NCBI RefSeq assembly: GCF_036345015.1
Contig: NZ_CP084098.1
Location: 1,997,326 to 2,061,325, forward strand
Source of the DNA: Cyanobacterium sp. Dongsha4
GTDB lineage: Bacteria > Cyanobacteriota > Cyanobacteriia > Cyanobacteriales > Cyanobacteriaceae
Length of the DNA stretch: 64,000 nt
Reading direction: 5' to 3'
Shown here: positions 9,214-20,600 of the stretch, one piece after another
How positions within the stretch are numbered: the stretch's first letter is position 1
Layout of the letters: every line of letters starts with the position of its first letter
Position numbers and translations under genes: made by a program
Notes under the pieces: model-generated
Seen by the model: the letters and a program-made list of their open reading frames with translations, nothing else
The model's database searches: none
Told to the model about the DNA's origin: nothing

Positions 9214-10551
9214 TTAATTGATTTTTTCCACTAAAACATATAAGAAATTTTCCAATCTAACAATAACATTAATTAATTCCTCATAAGCCAATTCTAAAGA
9301 TTTAGATTCTAAAGAAATTAGATCATTTGGTTGAATGATTAACCAACGATTGATTAATTCTTCTAGGGTAACACTTTCTGCTTCCCAGAGAACAAGAAGA
9401 CAACTGGCAACATCACTTTCAATTTCAACATTTCCCTTAGCAGGAAAAGAGATATAATTATTAAAAAGAAAAGATTGTTTAGTTTGAATTGCTTTTAATA
9501 AATCTTCTTTTATTTTCGAGTATTTTAAGCGAGGATGTAAAGAAATTTTAGCTTTCTTCCAATCATTTATATCCCAATTTACTAAAGGAATTGTAGAAGA
9601 TTGAGAACTATTATTAACACACCAAAAATCGATTAAACGATGAATGGGATTTAATAATTCATATAAAGATAACTCTTCTTCAGGAGAAATTTCGGCTAAT
9701 CCCAACTCCCAAATATCAGGTAAATCATTAGGATTTTGAAATAAATCTCTGATATTCCACTGTCTCCATATTACCATACTTAAAAAATTTAAGTTAGCGG
9801 AGTTTAACATCTCAAATACTTGGGGAATAGTAAAACCTTTATCTCCTTGTAAAAGATAATTAACTAAAACAGATTGCTTTAATTTTTCTGGTTGATTAAA
9901 GATACGAGAAAACTTATTTTGCCATAGTTGTTTTGCTCCAACTGTATCATTTAAACTATTAAAAGTTTCTTTGACTATCTCCACTTCTAAATCATCAGGA
10001 TTACTGTCCATTAAACCCATATTTTTAAATAAATTTTGTAATCTAAAAAAATTAAATCTCTGATAATAGCTATGAAAATTAACTCTAATAATTCCTTCAT
10101 TATTGATGACAGATTGAAAAAATTTTAAGACTTTTTCTGGTTCGGGCAAGAGATAAATAACTTCATCACAATTAATATAGTCAAAACAATAATTTAACTG
10201 CCCAATATCTTCTATAGAAAGGGCATAAAATTCTGAATTAGTAAAACCATGATAGTTTAATCTCGTCTTAGCTACCTCTACAGATTTTGCTGATAAATCA
10301 ACACCGATTATTTTTGCACCTGGATTGGCATAAGCTAAAAATAACGAAGTCCACCCACTACCGCAACCAGCATCTAAAATAATCTTATCTTTAGTGTCAA
10401 TAATTTTCTGTTGGTATAAATAATAGGGAGTAGTTAAATCATGAATAAATAAGGTATCGTAATATTCTTGGGGTGACTGTTCAAGAGGAATTTGTGGATA
10501 AGGTAAACTGTCATATTGTTGCTGTAATGATTCTGTTATTTCTTTGTTCAT
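9214..10551 (-). CDS. SAM-dependent methyltransferase with extended C-terminal region
   Basis: I prefer the start MNKEITESLQQQYDSLPYPQIPLEQ (ATG 10551) over a further start at 10578 because the YDSLPYPQ motif is the usual beginning of this family. The SAM core reads IILDAGCGSGWTSLFLAYANPGAKIIGVDLSAKSVEVAKTRL, with INCDEVIYLLPEPEKVLKFFQSVI at the active-site end. The C-terminal about 200 residues (WQNKFSRIFNQPEKLKQ, then ALQ-rich helices) are typical of the longer cyanobacterial homologues of unknown substrate. It diverges from the GT41 gene at 10664 across about 110 bases that must hold both promoters. Confidence 0.8.
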   Translation of the reverse strand: MNKEITESLQQQYDSLPYPQIPLEQSPQEYYDTLFIHDLTTPYYLYQQKIIDTKDKIILDAGCGSGWTSLFLAYANPGAKIIGVDLSAKSVEVAKTRLNYHGFTNSEFYALSIEDIGQLNYCFDYINCDEVIYLLPEPEKVLKFFQSVINNEGIIRVNFHSYYQRFNFFRLQNLFKNMGLMDSNPDDLEVEIVKETFNSLNDTVGAKQLWQNKFSRIFNQPEKLKQSVLVNYLLQGDKGFTIPQVFEMLNSANLNFLSMVIWRQWNIRDLFQNPNDLPDIWELGLAEISPEEELSLYELLNPIHRLIDFWCVNNSSQSSTIPLVNWDINDWKKAKISLHPRLKYSKIKEDLLKAIQTKQSFLFNNYISFPAKGNVEIESDVASCLLVLWEAESVTLEELINRWLIIQPNDLISLESKSLELAYEELINVIVRLENFLYVLVEKIN

Positions 10552-10663
10552 GTCAATTAAAAGATTTTTTATGGTCAATTATTGTATAATATTTTAAGCT
10601 CAAAATAATATGAAATATTTTGCTATTTTTGAAGTTATTTTAAGTTTTATTTAGGTTGATTTT

Positions 10664-12856
10664 ATGACTAACTGGAATCCACAAGTTAAAGATTATTTAC
10701 AACAAAAAGATTTCGGACAAGTAGTTACTTTTTATGAAAGTTTAGTAGAAAATTACCCAGAAGAGGTCAGTAATTATTGGTATTTAGGGTTAGCTTATTT
10801 ACTAGCACAAAAGGAGCAGGAATGTCAATCAACTTGGTTAACAGTTTTTTTTGAAGCAGATGAACTTAATCAGGACAAATGTCAGCAAGAATTAGTCAAT
10901 ATTTTAGAAAAAGAAGCGAATTATCTGGCAGATAATAAAGAATTATATCTTAGTTACTCAATTAGGGAAAAAATTAAAGAAATAGAGCCTAATAATCTGA
11001 ACAATTTGTTAGATTTAGCCTTGCTAAAATTCAACTTAAATATTTTGAAAATAGATGATATTAAAGACATAAATCTAAATAACTTATTGGATGAGAATAG
11101 TGTTGAAATTGATGATGAAAAATTACTAAATTTTATGGACAACATTTTGCTTATTCCTTGCGATGAATGCTTAGATTTTGCTGATATAGCTAATAATTAT
11201 TTTCAGGGAAATAAAGAAATAACAGATCTATTTTTGTCCAAAGCTGAAGTTATGGGGCAGGAAAGGAAATATTATTTTTATGCTTCTCAATTAGTGGAAA
11301 TTTGTATAAAAAATCAACCTAATAATTTAGAAATTATTAAACAAGGAATTTATTATTATTCCAGTAATTATAACTATGAGAAATCAAAAATTCTTGCTCA
11401 ACGTTTTTATGATTATAGTAATACTTTGGCAGAAAAATCGTTGGCTTTACGGCAGTTAATTTCTAATGCAATTACGGTAGGTGATTGGCAGAAAGCATTC
11501 AATATAATTCCAGAATACCGTTCTATTTTAATGGATTTGGTGGAAGAACAACCTCACATTGAAAAAGCCTATATTCGTACTTGTTTAAGTATGTTAACTC
11601 AACCTTTGCTTTATTTTGATGATCAAGCAAGGGGAAAAAGGTTAATTATTAATGGTGTCGGTGCATTATTTCAAAAATTAACTCAAGATCATTATAGTTG
11701 CCCTGTTCATTTTCCTTCACCAAATACTAATAATTTATCTCGAAAATTAAAAATAGGTTATATTGGACATACGATGCGATCGCACTCTGTGGGATTATTG
11801 AGTCGTTGGCTAATGCGTCACCATGATAAGGAAAAATTTACTACCTATGCTTATTTTATTTGTCATCAAGTGGAAGATGATATTACTAAACAGTATTTTA
11901 GGGATGTTGTGGATTATGCCTATAACTCCAATAATGTAATTAATGACTTAGTTACCCAAATTGAAAAAGACGAAATTGATATATTGGTTGATTTAGATAG
12001 CTTTACCCATAACATGACTTCCATGATAATGGCATTAAAACCAGCACCAATTCAGGTAAGTTGGCTAGGAATGGATACAAATGGTATTCCAGCTATAGAT
12101 TATTTTATCGCTGATCCTTATGTGTTACCTGACAACGCTCAAGAATATTATCAAGAGAAAATTTGGCGTTTACCTCATAGTTATGTTGCCGTTGATGGTT
12201 TTGAAGTTGATACGACACCCCTAAAAAGAGAGGATTTAGATATACCTGAATCGGCAATTATTTATTTTAACACCCAAAATGCTCTCAAACGCTATCCGGC
12301 AACTATTCATTCACAAATGAAAATTATTAAGGCTGTGCCAAATAGTTATTTAGTAATAAAAGGTGATGGTAATCAAGAAATATTAAAGCAATTATTTACT
12401 ACCATAGCAGAACAAGAAGGGGTCGATCGCACCCGTTTGAGATTTTTGGAGCGATCGCCCTCAGAGGAAATTCATCGGGCAAATTTGCAAATAGCGGATG
12501 TAGTATTAGACACTTATCCCTATAATGGGGCAACTACAACCCTTGAAACCTTATGGATGGAAATTCCTTTAGTAACAAGAGTTGGGGAACAATTCGCCGC
12601 ACGTAACAGTTATACTTTTATGATGAATGCAGGTATCACTGAAGGCATTGCTTGGAGTGATGAGGAATATATAGAATGGGGTATTAAGTTAGGTACAGAT
12701 GAAAATTTACGCAAGGAAGTTAGTTGGAAGTTAAGGCAGTCTAAAAAAACCTCTCCTCTGTGGAATGGGAAGCAGTTTACAAAAGAGATGGAAAAGGCTT
12801 ATCAACAAATGTGGGAAATTTATGTTAATCAACACACTAAAATAGAATCATCATAA
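10664..12856 (+). CDS. TPR plus GT41 (SPINDLY/O-GlcNAc-transferase-like) glycosyltransferase
   Basis: The protein has 730 residues. Helical TPR-like repeats occupy about residues 1-300. The GT41 catalytic part starts near 360 (LKIGYIGHTMRSHSVGLLSRWLMRHH, with the conserved His in RSHSVG), continues through ILVDLDSFTHNMTSMIMALKPAPIQVSWLGMDTNGIPAIDYFI and ends with the sugar-nucleotide site region VVLDTYPYNGATTTLETLWMEIPLVTRVGEQFAARNSYTFMMNAGI. It is complete, and it is the best source for the three truncated 3' copies at 44.9, 50.6 and 51.7 kb. It probably O-glycosylates a protein; the substrate is unknown. A Uma2 pseudogene follows after 45 bases. Confidence 0.88.
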   Translation: MTNWNPQVKDYLQQKDFGQVVTFYESLVENYPEEVSNYWYLGLAYLLAQKEQECQSTWLTVFFEADELNQDKCQQELVNILEKEANYLADNKELYLSYSIREKIKEIEPNNLNNLLDLALLKFNLNILKIDDIKDINLNNLLDENSVEIDDEKLLNFMDNILLIPCDECLDFADIANNYFQGNKEITDLFLSKAEVMGQERKYYFYASQLVEICIKNQPNNLEIIKQGIYYYSSNYNYEKSKILAQRFYDYSNTLAEKSLALRQLISNAITVGDWQKAFNIIPEYRSILMDLVEEQPHIEKAYIRTCLSMLTQPLLYFDDQARGKRLIINGVGALFQKLTQDHYSCPVHFPSPNTNNLSRKLKIGYIGHTMRSHSVGLLSRWLMRHHDKEKFTTYAYFICHQVEDDITKQYFRDVVDYAYNSNNVINDLVTQIEKDEIDILVDLDSFTHNMTSMIMALKPAPIQVSWLGMDTNGIPAIDYFIADPYVLPDNAQEYYQEKIWRLPHSYVAVDGFEVDTTPLKREDLDIPESAIIYFNTQNALKRYPATIHSQMKIIKAVPNSYLVIKGDGNQEILKQLFTTIAEQEGVDRTRLRFLERSPSEEIHRANLQIADVVLDTYPYNGATTTLETLWMEIPLVTRVGEQFAARNSYTFMMNAGITEGIAWSDEEYIEWGIKLGTDENLRKEVSWKLRQSKKTSPLWNGKQFTKEMEKAYQQMWEIYVNQHTKIESS

Positions 12857-12901
12857 ATATCGTAGTTAATTTATTATTAATTTTGATAGGAATTTCAAAT
12901 C

Positions 12902-13330
12902 ATGGTTGCTCAACTTGAACTCAAATACTATACCCCAGAAAAATATCTGGAATTAGAGGAAAAATCAGAGACAAAAAATGAATATCTTGATGGAGAAATA
13001 ATCCCCGTGGCTGGAGGCACAACTAATCACAATCAAATTGCAATCAATTTTTGTCGGGCTTTTCCCTTAACTATTGGCGATCGAGATTATTATATTTATA
13101 TAAATGATGTGAAACTCTGGATACCAGACTATCGCTTCGTTCTTTACCCAGTTTACAGGAATATATACTAATTTCTCAATCTAGTTATTATGTAGAACAG
13201 TTTATCAAACAAACGGAGCAACAATGGTTATTTAATGCCATAGAAGGGGAAAATAATCATCTTGCCTTAGCTAGTGTTGATTTTTCCATTTCCTTTTCTC
13301 AACTTTATCAGAGAATAGTTTTTGAATAGT
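12902..13330 (+). pseudogene. Uma2 family gene with internal deletion
   Basis: The first about 80 codons match the intact Uma2 at 51885-52463 almost residue for residue (MVAQLELKYYTPEKYLELEEKSETKNEYLDGE). About 150 bases are then missing: the reading jumps from DYRF to LYPVYRNIY and stops. The remaining 3' coding sequence (ending ..SFSQLYQRIVFE) is still recognisable up to base 13330 but out of frame. The deleted part includes the nuclease-like core, so the product is dead. Confidence 0.85.
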
Positions 13331-13489
13331 AAAAGGTGCGATCGTGTGGTGACACTTCGTGGTCAAGGTTTTTGCTAATGGTGGGGGTGCGATTAAGGAA
13401 GCCAGTTTTCATTGAGGATTTATTCAAGAGGTGCGATCGCACAATGCTACTTCGTGATCGGGTTTTCTATCTTTAAATTAATCCTTGTT

Positions 13490-13734
13490 TTATTTTTTGA
13501 GTAAATAAGATTTACCTGTAACAATTAAATCTTTAGTTTGTCTTGACTTTAATTTTTGTTTAATTAACTCAAATTTTTTCATCGTTTCAAGATCATAATA
13601 TCTTTCTCCACAATTATCACAAACTAGAGCGGATACTTCTAAACTGACGGTATCTCCATCATTTTTAATAATTTCTGTTACTGTTTTTTTCTTAATTTTC
13701 CTTCACAAAATAGGCATTTATCAATGGAAAACAT
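13490..13734 (-). pseudogene. MqsA/YgiT-type zinc-finger antitoxin gene, frameshifted in an A-tract
   Basis: From ATG 13734 the frame reads MFSIDKCLFCEGKLRKK and then stops at TAA. A one-base change in the run of seven A restores TVTEIIKNDGDTVSLEVSALVCDNCGERYYDLETMKKFELIKQKL to a stop at 13490. The two CxxC pairs and spacing are those of the zinc-binding N-terminal domain of MqsA/YgiT-type antitoxins. The usual toxin partner (DUF4258 or MqsR) is not seen next to it. A sequencing error in the homopolymer is possible. Confidence 0.65.
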
Positions 13735-13751
13735 AATTTACTTACTATTAG

Positions 13752-13983
13752 TTAGTTTGGATTTGCTGAAAATAAAGAAGCATTTAAAACGGTAATTCCT
13801 ACTAATATTTGATCAACATAATGATAGATTATATTATTTTCATAAATACTATCATTAGCTTTTTGGGGTTTACGAAAACTAATGTATAAAACTTCCGCAT
13901 CTTCATCATAAGTCATCCACATTTGATGGGAGGGCGCTTGAAGAAGATTAAGGTACTGATTTTAAAAGATTTATTTCTATCAT
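13752..13983 (-). pseudogene. DUF2283 family gene with a one-base insertion (N-terminus lost)
   Basis: Compared with the intact copy at 47803-48033, this copy has one extra A after codon 11, giving a stop (MIEINLLKSVP*). The rest remains open as MWMTYDEDAEVLYISFRKPQKANDSIYENNIIYHYVDQILVGITVLNASLFSANPN. Translation from ATG 13922 would still give the 56-residue DUF2283 core. A strong Shine-Dalgarno sequence (AGGAGG, 7 bases before ATG 13983) is kept. DUF2283 genes are often found with toxin-antitoxin pairs; the role is unknown. Confidence 0.7.
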
Positions 13984-14002
13984 AAAATACCTCCTTTAAT
14001 AA

Positions 14003-14224
14003 TTAAATTTCTGGGATATTTTCGTTCTCATAATTTTCAATTAAAACTCCAATAATTTCCATTAAATTTGCCAAAGGGTGAGATTCATTTTCCCCTACTT
14101 CATCAATAAGAGAGTCTAGTAATTTTACTAAATATTCATAATCTGCTTCATTATGAGGTACAAATAAAGTGTTATTTAAAAGTTGCCAATTTTTAGTTGT
14201 TTCTTGAATATCTAGGGCTAACAT
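14003..14224 (-). CDS. HigA-like antitoxin, short form without a visible helix-turn-helix
   Basis: This 73-residue protein (MLALDIQETTKNWQLLNNTLFVPHNEADYEYLVKLLDSLIDEVGENESHPLANLMEIIGVLIENYENENIPEI) resembles the N-terminal helical part of HigA antitoxins and ends before the DNA-binding domain. It starts 4 bases after the HigB-like toxin stop, in the toxin-first order typical of higBA. A second copy of its 3' end at 48242-48354 stops at nearly the same place, so the short form predates the duplication. Whether it can repress its own promoter without the HTH is doubtful. Confidence 0.65.
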   Translation of the reverse strand: MLALDIQETTKNWQLLNNTLFVPHNEADYEYLVKLLDSLIDEVGENESHPLANLMEIIGVLIENYENENIPEI

Positions 14225-14228
14225 AGTT

Positions 14229-14516
14229 TTATTCCTTCCATTTATCTAAATCATATTCAGAGTGAGTTAAGACAGCACGAATATAAACTTTTTTTCGATT
14301 ATAATGTATTGCTGTTATTAACCTGACTTTATTACCGCCAATATTAAATACTGTTAGCTTCCTAACTTGATCTGCTGTAGAAAAAATTTGTTTCACTTCG
14401 GCAAAAGAGTTAAAATTAGCTTCTTTAATTAATTGATACCATTTCCTTAAAGCTGTTTTAACTTCGGGATAACGTTCAGCAAATTCATTTAATTTTTTAC
14501 GGCTAATAATGTGCAT
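14229..14516 (-). CDS. HigB-type mRNA interferase toxin
   Basis: The protein has 95 residues: MHIISRKKLNEFAERYPEVKTALRKWYQLIKEANFNSFAEVKQIFSTADQVRKLTVFNIGGNKVRLITAIHYNRKKVYIRAVLTHSEYDLDKW. It has the HigB_toxin/RelE-like pattern: basic N-terminal helices, FNIGGNKVRLI strand, and the conserved T-H-x-E-Y-D near the end. It would cleave mRNA on the ribosome. It is the first gene of the cassette toxin, antitoxin, DUF2283, MqsA-like. It looks intact and full length. Confidence 0.85.
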   Translation of the reverse strand: MHIISRKKLNEFAERYPEVKTALRKWYQLIKEANFNSFAEVKQIFSTADQVRKLTVFNIGGNKVRLITAIHYNRKKVYIRAVLTHSEYDLDKWKE

Positions 14517-14622
14517 ACTTCTTTTTTTAAATTATTTTATTTCAATTATACTAATGCTTAATTCCCTCCATCAATCATAATTTATTTTCTACATTCTAAC
14601 ACCTAAATATTATTAAATATAA

Positions 14623-17600
14623 TTAATTATCTACCAATAAATTTTCTGGTAAATCTTCATAATTAATGCTCATTTTGTCTTTAATTAATCCCCCTAAACT
14701 TTGCCACTGTTTAGCAGTAAAATTCACAAAGTTAATGTGTAAATTATCGGATAATTCTATCCCCTCCATTAACATTAAATTCATGGCTATTTCTGAGAAA
14801 AATAAGCCGACTTCTTCTTGATCTACATTATTAAGATTAACTAATAAAGTACCGTTTTCTTCCTCAGAAAGATTCATTAATACTTGACTAATTTCTAAAG
14901 CTAAGTCCTCTTGATCTGCTTTCCAATCAGGGAAGATAGCATAGTTATTACCATTCCTCTCAATAGTAACTAAATCCTCAAGATTAAGCTGATTAATAGC
15001 TTCTTGATTTTCATTTTCAAGGGTTATTTTCGCCGTAATTTTTGGGAATAAATTATTCCATTGTTGTTCATTTAAGTTATTAATTAGGGCAAAGTCTAAG
15101 GTATTTTCTAAGTCTAATTCTTCCTCCATCATCAAATTCATGGCAATACCTGATAAGAATAAGTTAGCGTCTTCTTCCGTTATACCAGTGCGATCGACGA
15201 CAAGGGTGATTATGCCCTCACCCCCAACCCCTCTCCCAATGGGCGAGGGGAGATTTGATCCTTCTTTATCCTCTGGAGTGGGATTTGATCCCCCCCAACC
15301 CCCCTTAATAAGGGGGGAGTTATTGGCTAATAGGAAAATGAGGTTATATAATTCGGCGGTTAAGGTTTCTTCGTCGCTTTGCCAGTCAGGGAAAATTAGA
15401 TAATTGGTATTGGTTAAGTTAAACTCTCTGAGTGTATTTTCGTGTTGATATTGTTCATATAAATTAATAAATATTTTTTCTATTTTTTGAGAATATTTTT
15501 TACTATCTAAAAAGCTCGGATTACTCCGCATTTTTTGTTTTATTTTTTCTCGATATTCTTCTCTCAGTTGAGAATTTTGAGCTAGTAAAACTGCTTTTTC
15601 TATGTATTCTTCTGGGGAATAGGCAATTAGATCATCTAATTCAAAATATCTTAAAATAGAGGCTGCTTTTTGCGATCGAGAAGTCTTCCCACTAAATACT
15701 AATGTTGGTAAATAAACTGATAAAGGATCAATCATTGAAGTCATCCCAGAGTAGGGAAACGAGTCTAAATAAATATCACATACTTTGAGTCTTTCTTTTA
15801 TTTCTAAACTATTTTTAACAGGCTCAAGAATAATTAATCTATCTTCAGCAATATTATATTTTTGTAAAGTTTTAAATATTCTTTCTTGGAAAAGAGAAAT
15901 GGGGTAATTATTTGACCAATTCGGGTTAAAAGGATATAAAACTAAGACAGAATTAGCAACTTTTGTGAGTATTTTTATCCACGTTTCTTCTACTTCGGGA
16001 ATAATTTTAAAATAGTTTGCCCCTGAAACAAAAACTGTTTGATCAGATTTCAAACCTAAATCTTCTCTGTGGATAATTTGATCCGTTTTTAAGTTGGCTT
16101 CCGTACCAAAATCAAAGCATTGAGGAGGAATATCAAGGGTAATTAATCCTTCTGTGTAATGCTCTTGAGCCGTTGGCAAATGTTCGGATAGTTTACTGGT
16201 AATATAATAATCAATAGAGGGCAGTCCACTAGAAACAGGAGAGTTGGGATCAATAATCTGTATCCTTGCTAATCGGTGAAGTGCTAAGTATGTGATTGAG
16301 TGACTTCTTGCAGTAATATTTGTTCCAATGAATAAAACATCTAAGTCATGAGAACGAATTATATTTACTTGTTCTGATAAAGTTGAGGGTAGTTGAATAA
16401 CTCGATCGCAATGGGCAAAACAATATTTTTCTAAACGATGATTATTGACTCTTAAAGTGAAAAGAGTTATATCAAATTTATCTCTATCTAAATGATTATA
16501 AACTGGTAGAGTGCTAAAAGTTTCTGTTTGAATACCATAGTGAGCGGCTAAAATCCCTATTTTGATTTTTTCTTGTTTAACTTCTCTTGGTAAAAATTCA
16601 TATTCAAGTTGAAAACCTTTGATTCTTAAGGTAAATTCTAAAAGTTTGGCTCTATTAATATAGATTTCTTTAAGATTTTGATCATTAAAATAACAGGGAA
16701 TAAAATAGGAGTTTTGGGCAACAATTAGAGCTATTTTTTGCCAGAGTTGAGATTGAGTATTTGTTTCTATCTTTTCTACAATATAATTTAAAAAGGTATC
16801 ATAATAATCTAGGTATTTTTCAGCATCGTTATTATTCAAAAATATCTGACAATTTTGTAAAAGATATTGACAGTAACTTTCTAGGGCAGAATCTGGAACT
16901 TGATCAAATTGAAAAATTGTTGAATAAGGTAGCAGATAAGTTTGATTATTACCGATTTGTGCAAATAGTTTTTCCCACTGTGGAGAGGTTAAATTCCCAA
17001 TAAAAGCAATTTCCGTTGTTTCTCGTAATTCTATTCCCTCCTCTAAGATTAAATTCATCGTTACAGCCGAAACTAACATTTGAGCATCTTCTTCACTTTC
17101 AGCATTGGTTGTATCAATAATTAAGGTGATTTCCTCCGCTTGGGGATGAGATGCGATCACGAAGTGGCGCTGCGCGATCGCACTTAATACTTCTGTTAGG
17201 GTTAATGATAATTCTTCCTCGTCTTGTTGCCAGTCTGGAAATATGATTAAGTTAAGGGATTGGAAGTTAATATTAAAAGAATTATTAATAGATTGAGCGT
17301 TTTCTAATAAGATATTCTGACAAATTTCTGCCGTTTTTGTCCAAGAAAATTTTTCTGCTTGTTGAAAACCTTTATTTCTCAATAAATCTCTGATTCTGGG
17401 TTTTTGAACCTCACACAAAGCCTCTATCATTCCTTGTAAATCATCTGGATTAACATAAAATACTGCATCCCCTCCAACTTCAGGAATAGAAGAATTAGGA
17501 CAAGTTATCACAGGGCAACCACAAGTCATAGCTTCTAAAACGGGAAATCCGAAACCTTCGTATTTAGAGGGAAATACCAGTGCGATCGCACCATTGTAAG

Positions 17601-20600
17601 CAGTTTTTAAATCTTGATCACTCAACTGAAGTGAATGAATGGAACATCCTTGAATATATTGTCGATATTGTTCGGGAAAATAGCCTTTATTACCAGTCCA
17701 AACTATATCAAATCCAGACTTAGTAGGTAACTCAGCAAAGGCTTGGAAAAATAAAAGTTGATTTTTATAACCTTGAAATCCCTCATTTCCGACTACAAGA
17801 TAATAAGGTTTTTGAATATTATATTTATGACGAAAAGCCATAATTTCAGATGGAGAAACTACCCCAAAATCTTGATCTGCGGCTAATAACGCAACAGTGA
17901 TTTCTTTATTAACTGTTTCTGGGAAGAATTGTTGTAAATCTTGAGCAGTGTTTTTCGATATACTAATGAAACTAGAAGCATAATTAATAGCATCATGTTT
18001 TCCTTTCCAATAAAGATGATCACCATCCCAACCCATTACTTCAGGGATTAAATCATATATCATCATTACTGATTTGGTGGTTTTGGGAATAGTGTAATAA
18101 GTGGAAATGAATAAATCGGCTTTTTCTTCATCGCAGATTTGTTGTAATAAGGTGCGATCGCCCTCTAAGTTATTAGGATTATAAGGCTGAATAGTTCGAT
18201 AGCGAATACTGTTAATTTTAGGGGCGGTGTTGGCGCGATCGAGGACTAAAATATGATTAGCAAAGTCAGTATTTGCCCATTGTTCTAATAAAGATTTCCA
18301 AACCCTAGCAATACCTGTTTGATTTAATTGAAAAAATACTCCATCAATTACGATTATGGGTGAACTTACTTCTGGTGTATTAATCATTTCATAGGAATTA
18401 TTTTGAACATTAAGGGATGGGATAGTTATGTTATTGTCCTTTAATATTTTAGTGAGATACTGTATTTGTCGGTTTTGCTCCAATATTCGATAATCAATAT
18501 AAAAATCTAAAACATTAACAGGGTAAGTAAAATGTTGAGCTAATTCTTGAGATTCTTCTGCAATATAATAATCGTTAATTCCATCAAAGAAAACGTGCTG
18601 ATAACCTTTTTCTTTTAAAATACTGGGAATGTTATTTTCACAACGAATATTGGTATTAGGTAAAGTCGTTTCGATTACTAAAACAGTTGGTCTGAAATTT
18701 TCCCAATCACCACCTAAAATCACTTCTTCTTCTAAACCTTCAACATCAATTTTTAGAAAATCTATTTTTTGATTAACATATTCTTGGCAAATATCTTTTA
18801 AAGTCTTGACAGAAACCCTATATTGAAAGACATCTAAACCTTTTTCTTCTGCTACTTGATAGGCAACTTCTTTGTTTAAAGTGGAATTTCCCGGTTGTCC
18901 TACTACTTGGAAAAACTCTAATTCTCCCGAAGAATCACTCACCGCAATATTAAGGTTTATATCACGATTACGATCTTGTGTGAAAACATTATAAAAATCT
19001 TTAATAGGTTCTATATTAATACCAGACCAACCACGGTCATAAAATGCTTTCGTGACAGAATCAAAAGTGGGATGTAATGCCCCTATGTCAAGATAAAACC
19101 CTTTCATTTTATATTTAAAAACACGATTCAATAAAACATCTTCAAAGTTTTGAGCATAAGAAATAAAATTTAATTTGGAATTTTTATCTCCCTGACTAAA
19201 AATATATTTTTCCGTAAAATCATCAGCTTCAATGTTTCTCTCAACTTCAGTCGGATGAACAAGAGGAAAAACCATCTCATTCACAGGTATTTCAGCTAGA
19301 GGACTTTTTTTCGATGTGGTATGAGTACCTGAACCAAAACCGATATTAGAAACTAAATTTACTTCTGGTAAAATACATAAGCCATTATTAGCCCACATCG
19401 TAAACACCCAAATATAAGCCCAACTACTAAAACCATCATAAACAGATTGAAATATTCTTGACCAATAACCTGCGGCTTGATCATTTTTTAGAAGTTCAAA
19501 TAACCAACTGCTATCTCTTAACTCTTCCCATTGCCCGATAGAATCATCATATTTTGTCCATGCTCTTCGCCAACTAGCCCACCCCCACACATGACCATAA
19601 CGGGAGAAATAATAACTATATTCGGTTCGTTTGCGTCCAAATTGGAAATTATCGCCCGAAATCATCATGATTCTTTCATCATCTCGGTATTTCTCTAATA
19701 ATTCCTGACAGTAACGGAAAAAGGTGGGATGGGGTAAACAGTCATCTTCTAAAATAATCGCTTCTTCTACCTGCTCAAATACCCAATCTAAACCACTACT
19801 AACCCGTTTACGACAACCTAAATTAACATCGGAATAGTTAACTAATACCTCACAATCCCAGTCAACTTGATTAATTATTGCCCTTGTTTGTTGACATAAT
19901 TCTGCTTCTCCTTCTTTGTCAATCCTTGCACCATCAGCAACTACTAATAACTTGGGCGGTTTAGCTTCACGGATAGCGTTAAATATCTTTTGGGTGGTAT
20001 CAGGGCGATTGAAGATGATAAAAGCAACTGGAGTGGTTAATTGCCATTTTTTTCCTGTATTATTTGATAATTGGTTCTTATTCATCACATTTTCAACTAA
20101 TGTCTGTAATGTTTGTTTAGAAATATTTGTATCTGTTTGTATATAATTATTTTTCTCTGCTAATGAAGGAGGCTCGGATGAATTAATTATTTCGAGTATT
20201 TTATTTTTATTACTGGCGTAGTAAAAAATATTTTGTTCGATATACTCTTGATATAACTCTAAGCCAGAAGGGTGAAGAATAATGCTAGGAACATTAAAAT
20301 TGAGAGCTTCATAACAAACTGATGACCACATTGTTAAATGATAGTGACATCTTTTGAGTAAAGAATAAAGGGCAATATTCGTCGAAAAGACAATTTCGTA
20401 ATTAGAAACAGAATGATTTTTTAACATAGAGTCTATCTCCGAAAGCCAATGCTTTCTCAAAGGATGTACTCTAATTAACCAAAAGCATTCCGAAGGCGAT
20501 TCTTTAATTGCATCGATTAAAAACTCTGGCAAAGGCTCTTCTAAAGGTTGTAAACTAATGAGAATAACTTTCTTTTTACGATCTAGTTCTTCTAAAAATT

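Noticed and set aside
15140-15403. 87-residue ORF opposite the giant gene
   Set aside because: Shadow over the palindromic repeat insert; composition reflects the repeat.
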